From the NCBI GenBank assembly GCA_026545225.1, contig CM048847.1:1922001-1986000 (forward strand): a stretch of 64,000 nt of DNA, given 5' to 3'. A model generated the notes under the pieces. That model was given only the letters and a program-made list of their open reading frames with translations, did not search any database and was not told the DNA's origin. The number at the start of each line of letters is the position of its first letter. Positions within the stretch are counted from its first letter, which is position 1. This DNA comes from Cornus controversa (lineage: Eukaryota > Streptophyta > Magnoliopsida > Cornales > Cornaceae). The position numbers and the translations under genes are program-made. This document shows, one piece after another, positions 1 to 12,900 of the stretch.

Positions 1-255
1 AGAACGGTTTCGAACTTGTTTCGTTTGACTTGTCCGGATTCGAAAAGTCCCAATCCACGTGAAATCGTGCCATACCTAGAATTATACGTTGCTTTATGCC
101 AAATTCCACCGTCAGGATGTCCTAAATCGAAAAGAGTAATTCCATGCTGCACCCATGAATGATCACAACCGTATGGTGCTCTATGCCAACTTCAACCATC
201 TGGACAAGTAAAAGAAACAATTCCCAAGCTATCGATGATTTTAAACAAGTTTAGT

Positions 256-478
256 TTGAGTTGTTCTGATTCAAAAACCCATTCCTTGAGAAGTCGTGCC
301 ATAATCAGAATCGTAAGTTTCTTTTTTCCAAATTAGACCAACAAAACATCCAAAAGAAGTGACGAACATGTCAATCCGATCTTCATCACAACCATATGGT
401 GCTTTGTTCCAAGTTCGACCGTTTGGACATCTAAAGGAAACAATTAGCAAGCTACCAACCATTTTAAACTTGTTTCAT
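256..478 (+). repeat. Exemplar block A of the 736-bp unit (223 bp)
   Basis: Block A starts at TTGAGTTGTTCTGATTC. It holds two copies of the conserved 12-bp box, CCAAATTAGACC at 328-339 and CCAAGTTCGACC at 409-420, only 81 bp apart. Aligned with block B, it lacks exactly 61 bp: TTCATC joins directly to ACAACC, whereas in B 61 bases lie between them (612-672). Two forms of A occur. One has CATTCC, CCATAATC and a perfect ACCATATGGT palindrome. The other has CGTTCC, CCTTAATC and ACCGTATGGT. Confidence 0.85.
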
Positions 479-760
479 TTGAGTTGTTTTGATTCGAAAA
501 CCGCATTCCAAGAGAAGTCATGCCATAATACTAATCGTACGCTGCTTTTTTCTAAATGAAACCATCAAAGCGTCCCAAAGAAACGACGAGCATGTCAATC
601 CGATCTTCATCCGTGTTTGTTTGAGTTGTTCTGAGTCGAAAGAACAATTGCTTGCAATAATCAGGCATGACGACAACCGTATGGCGCTTTGTGCTAGAAT
701 TGACCATCTGGATGTCCAAAAGAATAGAGAATGACAAGAACGGTTTCGAACTTGTTTCGT
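479..760 (+). repeat. Exemplar block B of the 736-bp unit (282 bp, two full monomers)
   Basis: Block B contains two full-length ancestral monomers. TTGAGTTGTT boxes begin at 479 and 621 (142 bp apart), and the next block begins at 761 (140 bp later). The 12-bp boxes are CTAAATGAAACC (552-563) and CTAGAATTGACC (694-705). Variants include GAACAATTGC versus GAACACTTGC, GTATGGCGC versus GTATAGCGC, and a form with one extra A in the GTCGAAAAG run, which is usually paired with the C' block that is one base shorter. Confidence 0.85.
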
Positions 761-991
761 TTGACTTGTCCTGATTCGAAAAGTCCCAATCCACGTGAAA
801 TCGTGCCATACCTAGAATTATACGTTGCTTTATGCCAAATTCAACCGTCAGGATGTCCTGAATCGAAAAGAGTAATTCCATGCTGCACCCATGAATGATC
901 ACAACCGTATGGTGCTCTATGCCAACTTCAACCATCTGGACAAGTAAAAGAAACAATTCCCAAGCTATCGATGATTTTAAACAAGTTTAGT
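761..991 (+). repeat. Exemplar block C of the 736-bp unit (231 bp)
   Basis: Block C starts at TTGACTTGTCCTGATTCG. Its boxes CCAAATTCAACC (835-846) and CCAACTTCAACC (922-933) are 87 bp apart. Relative to B, about 55 bp are missing between the GGATGTC and CTGAATCGAAAAG parts, a different breakpoint from the loss in block A. The join creates the near-palindrome TCAGGATGTCCTGA, which is perfect (TCAGGACGTCCTGA) in most C' copies. A CACGTG hexamer lies at 792-797. Confidence 0.85.
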
Positions 992-3900
992 TTGAGTTGT
1001 TCTGATTCAAAAACCCATTCCTTGAGAAGTCGTGCCATAATCAGAATCGTAAGTTTCTTTTTTCCAAATTAGACCAACAAAACATCCAAAAGAAGTGACG
1101 AACATGTCAATCCGATCTTCATCACAACCATATGGTGCTTTGTTCCAAGTTCGACCGTTTGGACATCTAAAGGAAACAATTAGCAAGCTACCAACCATTT
1201 TAAACTTGTTTCATTTGAGTTGTTTTGATTCGAAAACCGCATTCCAAGAGAAGTCACGCCATAATACTAATCGTACGCTGCTTTTTTCTAAGTGAAACCA
1301 TCAATGCGTCCCAAAGAAACGACGAGCATGTCGATCCGATCTTCATCCATGTTTGTTTGAGTTGTTCCGAGTCGAAAAGAACAATTGCTTGCAATAATCA
1401 GGCATGACGACAACCGTATGGCGCTTTGTGCTAGAATTGACCATCTGGATGTTCAGAAAAATAGAGAATGACAACAACGGTTTCGAACTTGTTTCGTTTG
1501 ACTTGTCCTGATTTGAAAAGTCCAATCCACGTGAAATCGTGCCATACTTAGAATTATACATTGCTTTATGCCAAATTCAACCATCAGGACGTCCTGAATC
1601 AAAAATAGTAATTCCTTGCTGCACTCATGAATGATCACAACCGTATGGTGCTCTATGCCAACTTCAACCATCTAGAAAAGTAAAAGAAACAATTCCCAAG
1701 CTATCGAGGATTTTAAACAAGTTTAGTTTGAGTTGTTCTGATTCAAAAACCCGTTCCTTGAGAAGTCGTGCCTTAATCAGAATCGTAAGTTTCTTTTTTC
1801 CAAATTACACCATCAAAGCATCCAAAAGAAGTGACGAACATGTCAATCCGATCTTCATCACAACCGTATGGTGCTTTGTTCCAAGTTCGACCGTTTGGAC
1901 ATCTAAAGGAAACAATTAGCAAGCTACCAACCATTTTAAACTTGTTTCATTTGAGTTGTTTTGATTCGAAAAACGCATTCCAAGAGAAGTCGTGCCATAA
2001 TACTAATCGTACGCTGCTTTTTTCTAAAAGAAACCATCAAAGCGTCCCAAAGAAACGACGAGCATGTCAATCCGATCTTCATCCGTGTTTGTTTGAGTTG
2101 TTCTGAGTCGAAAGAACACTTGCTTGCAATAATCAGGCATGACGACAACCGTATAGCGCTTTGTGCTAGAATTGACCATCTGGATGTCCGGAAGAATAGA
2201 GAATGACAAGAACGGTTTCGAACTTGTTTCGTTTGACTTGTCCTGATTCGAAAAGTCCCAATCCACGTGAAATCGTGCCATACCTAGAATTATACGTTGC
2301 TTTATGCCAAATTCAACCGTCAGGATGTCCTGAATCGAAAAGAGTAATTCCATGCTGCACCCATGAATGATCACAACCGTATGGTGCTCTATGCCAACTT
2401 CAACCATCTGGACAAGTAAAAGAAACAATTCCCAAGCTATCGATGATTTTAAACAAGTTTAGTTTGAGTTGTTCTGATTCAAAAACCCGTTCCTTGAGAA
2501 GTCGTGCCTTAATCAGAATCGTAAGTTTCTTTTTTCCAAATTACACCATCAAAGCATCCAAAAGAAGTGACGAACATGTCAATCCGATCTTCATCACAAC
2601 CGTATGGTGCTTTGTTCCAAGTTCGACCGTTTGGACATCTAAAGGAAACAATTAACAAGCTACCAACCATTTTAAACTTGTTTCATTTGAGTTGTTTTGA
2701 TTCGAAAACCGCATTCCAAGAGAAGTCGTGCCATAATACTAATCGTACGCTGCTTTTTTCTAAAAGAAACCATCAAAGCGTCCCAAAGAAACGACGAGCA
2801 TGTCAATCCGATCTTCATCCGTGTTTGTTTGAGTTGTTCTGAGTCGAAAGAACACTTGCTTGCAATAATCAGGCATGACGACAACCGTATAGCGCTTTGT
2901 GCTAGAATTGACCATCTGGATGTCCAGAAGAATAGAGAATGACAAGAACGGTTTTGAACTTGTTTCGTTTGACTTGTCCTGATTCGAAAAGTCCCAATCC
3001 ACGTGAAATCGTGCCATACCTAGAATTATACGTTGCTTTATGCCAAATTCCACCGTCAGGATGTCCTAAATCGAAAAGAGTAATTCCATGCTGCACCCAT
3101 GAATGATCACAACCGTATGGTGCTCTATGCCAACTTCAACCATCTAGAAAAGTAAAAGAAACAATTCCCAAGCTATCGAGGATTTTAAACAAGTTTAGTT
3201 TGAGTTGTTCTGATTCAAAAACCCGTTCCTTGAGAAGTCGTGCCTTAATCAGAATCGTAAGTTTCTTTTTTCCAAATTACACCATCAAAGCATCCAAAAG
3301 AAGTGACGAACATGTCAATCCGATCTTCATCACAACCGTATGGTGCTTTGTTCCAAGTTCGACCGTTTGGACATCTAAAGGAAACAATTAGCAAGCTACC
3401 AACCATTTTAAACTTGTTTCATTTGAGTTGTTTTGATTCGAAAACCGCCTTCCAAGAGAAGTCGTGCCATAATACTAATCGTACGCTGCTTTTTTCTAAA
3501 AGAAACCATCAAAGCGTCCCAAAGAAACGACGAGCATGTCAATCCGATCTTCATCCGTGTTTGTTTGAGTTGTTCTGAGTCGAAAGAACACTTGCTTGCA
3601 ATAATCAGGCATGACGACAACCGTATAGCGCTTTGTGCTAGAATTGACCATCTGGATGTCCAGAAGAATAGAGAATGACAAGAACGGTTTCGAACTTGTT
3701 TCGTTTGACTTGTCCGGATTCGAAAAGTCCCAATCCACGTGAAATCGTGCCATACCTAGAATTATACGTTGCTTTATGCCAAATTCCACCGTCAGGATGT
3801 CCTAAATCGAAAAGAGTAATTCCATGCTGCACCCATGAATGATCACAACCGTATGGTGCTCTATGCCAACTTCAACCATCTGGACAAGTAAAAGAAACAA

Positions 3901-6900
3901 TTCCCAAGCTATCGATGATTTTAAACAAGTTTAGTTTGAGTTGTTCTGATTCAAAAACCCATTCCTTGAGAAGTCGTGCCATAATCAGAATCGTAAGTTT
4001 CTTTTTTCCAAATTAGACCAACAAAACATCCAAAAGAAGTGACGAACATGTCAATCCGATCTTCATCACAACCATATGGTGCTTTGTTCCAAGTTCGACC
4101 GTTTGGACATCTAAAGGAAACAATTAGCAAGCTACCAACCATTTTAAACTTGTTTCATTTGAGTTGTTTTGATTCGAAAACCGCATTCCAAGAGAAGTCA
4201 TGCCATAATACTAATCGTACGCTGCTTTTTTCTAAATGAAACCATCAAAGCGTCCCAAAGAAACGACGAGCATGTCAATCCGATCTTCATCCGTGTTTGT
4301 TTGAGTTGTTCTGAGTCGAAAGAACAATTGCTTGCAATAATCAGGCATGACGACAACCGTATGGCGCTTTGTGCTAGAATTGACCATCTGGATGTCCAAA
4401 AGAATAGAGAATGACAAGAACGGTTTCGAACTTGTTTCGTTTGACTTGTCCTGATTCGAAAAGTCCCAATCCACGTGAAATCGTGCCATACCTAGAATTA
4501 TACGTTGCTTTATGCCAAATTCAACCGTCAGGATGTCCTGAATCGAAAAGAGTAATTCCATGCTGCACCCATGAATGATCACAACCGTATGGTGCTCTAT
4601 GCCAACTTCAACCATCTGGACAAGTAAAAGAAACAATTCCCAAGCTATCGATGATTTTAAACAAGTTTAGTTTGAGTTGTTCTGATTCAAAAACCCATTC
4701 CTTGAGAAGTCGTGCCATAATCAGAATCGTAAGTTTCTTTTTTCCAAATTAGACCAACAAAACATCCAAAAGAAGTGACGAACATGTCAATCCGATCTTC
4801 ATCACAACCATATGGTGCTTTGTTCCAAGTTCGACCGTTTGGACATCTAAAGGAAACAATTAGCAAGCTACCAACCATTTTAAACTTGTTTCATTTGAGT
4901 TGTTTTGATTCGAAAACCGCATTCCAAGAGAAGTCACGCCATAATACTAATCGTACGCTGCTTTTTTCTAAGTGAAACCATCAATGCGTCCCAAAGAAAC
5001 GACGAGCATGTCGATCCGATCTTCATCCATGTTTGTTTGAGTTGTTCCGAGTCGAAAAGAACAATTGCTTGCAATAATCAGGCATGACGACAACCGTATG
5101 GCGCTTTGTGCTAGAATTGACCATCTGGATGTTCAGAAAAATAGAGAATGACAACAACGGTTTCGAACTTGTTTCGTTTGACTTGTCCTGATTTGAAAAG
5201 TCCAATCCACGTGAAATCGTGCCATACTTAGAATTATACATTGCTTTATGCCAAATTCAACCATCAGGACGTCCTGAATCAAAAATAGTAATTCCTTGCT
5301 GCACTCATGAATGATCACAACCGTATGGTGCTCTATGCCAACTTCAACCATCTAGAAAAGTAAAAGAAACAATTCCCAAGCTATCGAGGATTTTAAACAA
5401 GTTTAGTTTGAGTTGTTCTGATTCAAAAACCCGTTCCTTGAGAAGTCGTGCCTTAATCAGAATCGTAAGTTTCTTTTTTCCAAATTACACCATCAAAGCA
5501 TCCAAAAGAAGTGACGAACATGTCAATCCGATCTTCATCACAACCGTATGGTGCTTTGTTCCAAGTTCGACCGTTTGGACATCTAAAGGAAACAATTAGC
5601 AAGCTACCAACCATTTTAAACTTGTTTCATTTGAGTTGTTTTGATTCGAAAAACGCATTCCAAGAGAAGTCGTGCCATAATACTAATCGTACGCTGCTTT
5701 TTTCTAAAAGAAACCATCAAAGCGTCCCAAAGAAACGACGAGCATGTCAATCCGATCTTCATCCGTGTTTGTTTGAGTTGTTCTGAGTCGAAAGAACACT
5801 TGCTTGCAATAATCAGGCATGACGACAACCGTATAGCGCTTTGTGCTAGAATTGACCATCTGGATGTCCGGAAGAATAGAGAATGACAAGAACGGTTTCG
5901 AACTTGTTTCGTTTGACTTGTCCTGATTCGAAAAGTCCCAATCCACGTGAAATCGTGCCATACCTAGAATTATACGTTGCTTTATGCCAAATTCAACCGT
6001 CAGGATGTCCTGAATCGAAAAGAGTAATTCCATGCTGCACCCATGAATGATCACAACCGTATGGTGCTCTATGCCAACTTCAACCATCTGGACAAGTAAA
6101 AGAAACAATTCCCAAGCTATCGATGATTTTAAACAAGTTTAGTTTGAGTTGTTCTGATTCAAAAACCCGTTCCTTGAGAAGTCGTGCCTTAATCAGAATC
6201 GTAAGTTTCTTTTTTCCAAATTACACCATCAAAGCATCCAAAAGAAGTGACGAACATGTCAATCCGATCTTCATCACAACCGTATGGTGCTTTGTTCCAA
6301 GTTCGACCGTTTGGACATCTAAAGGAAACAATTAACAAGCTACCAACCATTTTAAACTTGTTTCATTTGAGTTGTTTTGATTCAAAAACCGCATTCCAAG
6401 AGAAGTCGTGCCATAATACTAATCGTACGCTGCTTTTTTCTAAAAGAAACCATCAAAGCGTCCCAAAGAAACGACGAGCATGTCAATCCGATCTTCATCC
6501 GTGTTTGTTTGAGTTGTTCTGAGTCGAAAGAACACTTGCTTGCAATAATCAGGCATGACGACAACCGTATAGCGCTTTGTGCTAGAATTGACCATCTGGA
6601 TGTCCAGAAGAATAGAGAATGACAAGAACGGTTTTGAACTTGTTTCGTTTGACTTGTCCTGATTCGAAAAGTCCCAATCCACGTGAAATCGTGCCATACC
6701 TAGAATTATACGTTGCTTTATGCCAAATTCCACCGTCAGGATGTCCTAAATCGAAAAGAGTAATTCCATGCTGCACCCATGAATGATCACAACCGTATGG
6801 TGCTCTATGCCAACTTCAACCATCTGGACAAGTAAAAGAAACAATTCCCAAGCTATCGATGATTTTAAACAAGTTTAGTTTGAGTTGTTCTGATTCAAAA

Positions 6901-9900
6901 ACCCATTCCTTGAGAAGTCGTGCCATAATCAGAATCGTAAGTTTCTTTTTTCCAAATTAGACCATTAAAGCATCCAAAAGAAGTGACGAACATGTCAATC
7001 CGATCTTCATCACAACCGTATGGTGCTTTGTTCCAAGTTCGACCGTTTGGACATCTAAAGGAAACAATTAGCAAGCTACCAGCCATTTTAAACTTGTTTC
7101 ATTTGAGTTGTTTTTATTCGAAAACCGCATTCTAAGAGAAGTCATGCCATAATACTAATCGTACGCTGCTTTTTTCTAAATGAAACCATCAAAGCGTCCC
7201 AAAGAAACGACGAGCATGTCAATCCGATCTTCATCCGTGTTTGTTTGAGTTATTCTGAGTCGAAAGAACAATTGCTTGCAATAATCAGGCATGACGACAA
7301 CCGTATGGCGCTTTGTGCTAGAATTGACCATCTGGATGTCCAAAAGAATAGAGAATGACAAGAACGGTTTCGAACTTGTTTCGTTTGACTTGTCCTGATT
7401 CGAAAAGTCCCAATCCACGTGAAATCATGCCATACCTAGAATTATACGTTGCTTTATGCCAAATTCAACCGTCAGGATGTCCTGAATCGAAAAGAGTAAT
7501 TCCATGCTGCACCCATGAATGATCACAACCGTATGGTGCTCTATGCCAACTTCAACCATCTGGACAAGTAAAAGAAACAATTCCCAAGCTATCGATGATT
7601 TTAAACAAGTTTAGTTTGAGTTGTTCTGATTCAAAAACCCATTCCTTGAGAAGTCGTGCCATAATCAGAATCGTAAGTTTCTTTTTTCCAAATTAGACCA
7701 ACAAAACATCCAAAAGAAGTGACGAACATGTCAATCCGATCTTCATCACAACCATATGGTGCTTTGTTCCAAGTTCGACCGTTTGGACATCTAAAGGAAA
7801 CAATTAGCAAGCTACCAACCATTTTAAACTTGTTTCATTTGAGTTGTTTTGATTCGAAAACCGCATTCCAAGAGAAGTCATGCCATAATACTAATCGTAC
7901 GCTGCTTTTTTCTAAATGAAACCATCAAAGCTTCCCAAAGAAACGACGAGCATGTCAATCCGATCTTCATCCGTGTTTGTTTGAGTTGTTCTGAGTCGAA
8001 AGAACAATTGCTTGCAATAATCAGGCATGACGACAACCGTATGGCGCTTTGTGCTAGAATTGACCATCTGGATGTCCAAAAGAATAGAGAATGACAAGAA
8101 CGGTTTCGAACTTGTTTCGTTTGACTTGTCCTGATTTGAAAAGTCCAATCCACGTGAAATCGTGCCATACTTAGAATTATACATTGCTTTATGCCAAATT
8201 CAACCATCAGGATGTCCTGAATCAAAAATAGTAATTCCTTGCTGCACTCATGAATGATCACAACCGTATGGTGCTCTATGCCAACTTCAACCATCTAGAA
8301 AAGTAAAAGAAACAATTCCCAAGCTATCGAGGATTTTAAACAAGTTTAGTTTGAGTTGTTCTGATTCAAAAACCCGTTCCTTGAGAAGTCGTGCCTTAAT
8401 CAGAATCGTAAGTTTCTTTTTTCCAAATTACACCATCAAAGCATCCAAAAGAAGTGACGAACATGTCAATCCGATCTTCATCACAACCGTATGGTGCTTT
8501 GTTCCAAGTTCGACCGTTTGGACATCTAAAGGAAACAATTAGCAAGCTACCAACCATTTTAAACTTGTTTCATTTGAGTTGTTTTGATTCGAAAACCGCA
8601 TTCCAAGAGAAGTCGTGCCATAATACTAATCGTACGCTGCTTTTTTCTAAAAGAAACCATCAAAGCGTCCCAAAGAAACGACGAGCATGTCAATCCGATC
8701 TTCATCCGTGTTTGTTTGAGTTGTTCTGAGTCGAAAGAACACTTGCTTGCAATAATCAGGCATGACGACAACCGTATAGCGCTTTGTGCTAGAATTGACC
8801 ATCTGGATGTCCGGAAGAATAGAGAATGACAAGAACGGTTTCGAACTTGTTTCGTTTGACTTGTCCTGATTCGAAAAGTCCCAATCCACGTGAAATCGTG
8901 CCATACCTAGAATTATACGTTGCTTTATGCCAAATTCAACCGTCAGGATGTCCTGAATCGAAAAGAGTAATTCCATGCTGCACCCATGAATGATCACAAC
9001 CGTATGGTGCTCTATGCCAACTTCAACCATCTGGACAAGTAAAAGAAACAATTCCCAAGCTATCGATGATTTTAAACAAGTTTAGTTTGAGTTGTTCTGA
9101 TTCAAAAACCCATTCCTTGAGAAGTCGTAACATAATCAGAATCGTAAGTTTCTTTTTTCCAAATTAGACCAACAAAACATCCAAAAGAAGTGACGAACAT
9201 GTCAATCCGATCTTCATCACAACCATATGGTGCTTTGTTCCAAGTTCGACCGTTTGGACATCTAAAGGAAACAATTAGCAAGCTACCAACCATTTTAAAC
9301 TTGTTTCATTTGAGTTGTTTTGATTCGAAAACCGCATTCCAAGAGAAGTCATGCCATAATACTAATCGTACGCTGCTTTTTTCTAAATGAAACCATCAAA
9401 GCGTCCCAAAGAAACGACGAGCATGTCAATCCGATCTTCATCCGTGTTTGTTTGAGTTGTTCTGAGTCGAAAGAACAATTGCTTGCAATAATCAGGCATG
9501 ACGACAACCGTATGGCGCTTTGTGCTAGAATTGACCATCTGGATGTCCAAAAGAATAGAGAATGACCAGAACGGTTTCGAACTTGTTTCGTTTGACTTGT
9601 CCTGATTCGAAAAGTCCCAATCCACGTGAAATCGTGCCATACCTAGAATTATACGTTGCTTTATGCCAAATTCAACCGTCAGGATGTCCTGAATCGAAAA
9701 GAGTAATTCCATGCTGCACCCATGAATGATCACAACCGTATGGTGCTCTATGCCAACTTCAACCATCTGGACAAGTAAAAGAAACAATTCCCAAGCTATC
9801 GATGATTTTAAACAAGTTTAGTTTGAGTTGTTCTGATTCAAAAACCCATTCCTTGAGAAGTCGTGCCATAATCAGAATCGTAAGTTTCTTTTTTCCAAAT

Positions 9901-12900
9901 TAGACCAACAAAACATCCAAAAGAAGTGACGAACATGTCAATCCGATCTTCATCACAACCATATGGTGCTTTGTTCCAAGTTCGACCGTTTGGACATCTA
10001 AAGGAAACAATTAGCAAGCTACCAACCATTTTAAACTTGTTTCATTTGAGTTGTTTTGATTCGAAAACCTCATTCCAAGAGAAGTCATGCCATAATACTA
10101 ATCGTACGCTGCTTTTTTCTAAGTTAAACCACCAATGCGTCCCAAAGAAACGACGAGCATGTCGATCCGATCTTCATCCAAGTTTGTTTGAGTTGTTCTG
10201 AGTCGAAAAGAACAATTGCTTGCAATAATCAGGCATGACGACAACCGTATGGCGCTTTGTGCTAGAATTGACCATCTGGATGTTGAGAAAAATAGAGAAT
10301 GACAACAACGGTTTCGAACTTGTTTCGTTTGACTTGTCCTGATTTGAAAAGTCCAATCCACGTGAAATCGTGCCATACTTAGAATTATACATTGCTTTAT
10401 GCCAAATTCAACCATCAGGACGTCCTGAATCAAAAATAATAATTCCTTGCTGCACTCATGAATGATCACAACCGTATGGTGCTCTATGCCAACTTCAACC
10501 ATCTAGAAAAGTAAAAGAAACAATTCCCAAGCTATCGAGGATTTTAAACAAGTTTAGTTTGAGTTGTTCTGATTCAAAAACCCGTTCCTTGAGAAGTCGT
10601 GCCTTAATCAGAATCGTAAGTTTCTTTTTTCCAAATTACACCATCAAAGCATCCAAAAGAAGTGACGAACATGTCAATCCGATCTTCATCACAACCGTAT
10701 GGTGCTTTGTTCCAAGTTCGACCGTTTGGACATCTAAAGGAAACAATTAACAAGCTACCAACCATTTTAAACTTGTTTCATTTGAGTTGTTTTGATTCGA
10801 AAACCGCATTCCAAGAGAAGTCGTGCCATAATACTAATCGTACGCTGCTTTTTTCTAAAAGAAACCATCAAAGCGTCCCAAAGAAACGACGAGCATGTCA
10901 ATCCGATCTTCATCCGTGTTTGTTTGAGTTGTTCTGAGTCGAAAGAACACTTGCTTGCAATAATCAGGCATGACGACAACCGTATAGCGCTTTGTGCTAG
11001 AATTGACCATCTGGATGTCCAGAAGAATAGAGAATGACAAGAACGGTTTTGAACTTGTTTCGGTTGACTTGTCCTGATTCGAAAAGTCCCAATCCACGTG
11101 AAATCGTGCCATACCTAGAATTATACGTTGCTTTATGCCAAATTCCACCGTCAGGATGTCCTAAATCGAAAAGAGTAATTCCATGCTGCACCCATGAATG
11201 ATCACAACCGTATGGTGCTCTATGCCAACTTCAACCATCTGGACAAGTAAAAGAAACAATTCCCAAGCTATCGATGATTTTAAACAAGTTTAGTTTGAGT
11301 TGTTCTGATTCAAAAACCCATTCCTTGAGAAGTCGTGCCATAATCAGAATCGTAAGTTTCTTTTTTCCAAATTAGACCATCAAAGCATCCAAAAGAAGTG
11401 ACGAACATGTCAATCCGATCTTCATCACAACCGTATGGTGCTTTGTTCCAAGTTCGACCGTTTGGACATCTAAAGGAAACAATTAGCAAGCTACCAACCA
11501 TTTTAAACTTGTTTCATTTGAGTTGTTTTTATTCGAAAACCGCATTCTAAGAGAAGTCATGCCATAATACTAATCGTACGCTGCTTTTTTCTAAATGAAA
11601 CCATCAAAGCGTCCCAAAGAAATGACGAGCATGTCAATCCGATCTTCATCCGTGTTTGTTTGAGTTATTCTGAGTCGAAAGAACAATTGCTTGCAATAAT
11701 CAAGCATGACGACAACCGTATGGCTCTTTGTGCTAGAATTGACCATCTGGATGTCCAAAAGAATAGAGAATGACAAGAACGGTTTTGAACTTGTTTCGTT
11801 TGACTTGTCCTGATTCGAAAAGTCCCAATCCACGTGAAATCATGCCATACCTAGAATTATACGTTGCTTTATGCCAAATTCAACCGTCAGGATGTCCTGA
11901 ATCGAAAAGAGTAATTCCATGCTGCACCCATGAATGATCACAACCGTATGGTGCTCTATGCCAACTTCAACCATCTGGACAAGCAAAAGAAACAATTCCC
12001 AAACTATCGATGATTTTAAACAAGTTTAGTTTGAGTTGTTCTGATTCAAAAACCCATTCCTTGAGAAGTCGTGCCAAAATCAGAATCGTAAGTTTCTTTT
12101 TTCCAAATTAGACCAACAAAACATCCAAAAGAAGTGACGAATATGTCAATCCGATCTTCATCGCAACCATATGGTGCTTTGTTCCAAGTTCGACCGTTTG
12201 GACATCTAAAGGAAACAATTAGCAAACTACCAACCATTTTAAACTTGTTTCATTTGAGTTGTTTTGATTCAAAAACCGTATTCCAAGAGAAGTCATGCCA
12301 TAATACTAATCGTACGCTGCTTTATTCTAAATGAAACCATCAATGCGTCCCAAAGAAACGACGAGCATGTCGATCCGATCTTCATCCAAGTTTGTTTGAG
12401 TTGTTTTGAGTCGAAAAGAACAATTGCTTGCAATAATCAGGCATGACGACAACCGTATGGCGCTTTGTGCTAGAATTGACCATCTGGATGTTCAGAAAAA
12501 TAGAGAATGACAACAACGGTTTCGAACTTCTTTCGTTTGACTTGTCCTGATTTGAAAAGTTCAATCCACGTGAAATCGTGCCATACTTAGAATTATACAT
12601 TGCTTTATGCCAAATTCAACCATCAGGATGTCCTGAATCAAAAATAGTAATTCCTTGCTGCACTCATGAATGATCACAACCGTATGGTGCTCTATGCCAA
12701 CTTCAACCATTTAGAAAAGTAAAAGAAACAATTCCCAAGCTATCGAGGATTTTAAACAAGTTTAGTTTGAGTTGTTCTGATTCAAAAACCCATTCCTTGA
12801 GAAGTCGTGCCTTAATCAGAATCGTAAGTTTCTTTTTTCCAAATTACACCATCAAAGCATCCAAAAGAAGTGACGAACATGTCAATCCGATCTTCATCAC

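Noticed and set aside
359..559. Recurring plus-strand frames of 60-91 codons
   Set aside because: They overlap each other on both strands in the same satellite blocks, show no coding bias or family match, and change length with single variants.
552..956. Recurring 134-codon minus-strand open frame in many units
   Set aside because: It recurs because the satellite recurs. It is broken in C' units by a one-base change, spans block borders and has no recognisable domain.
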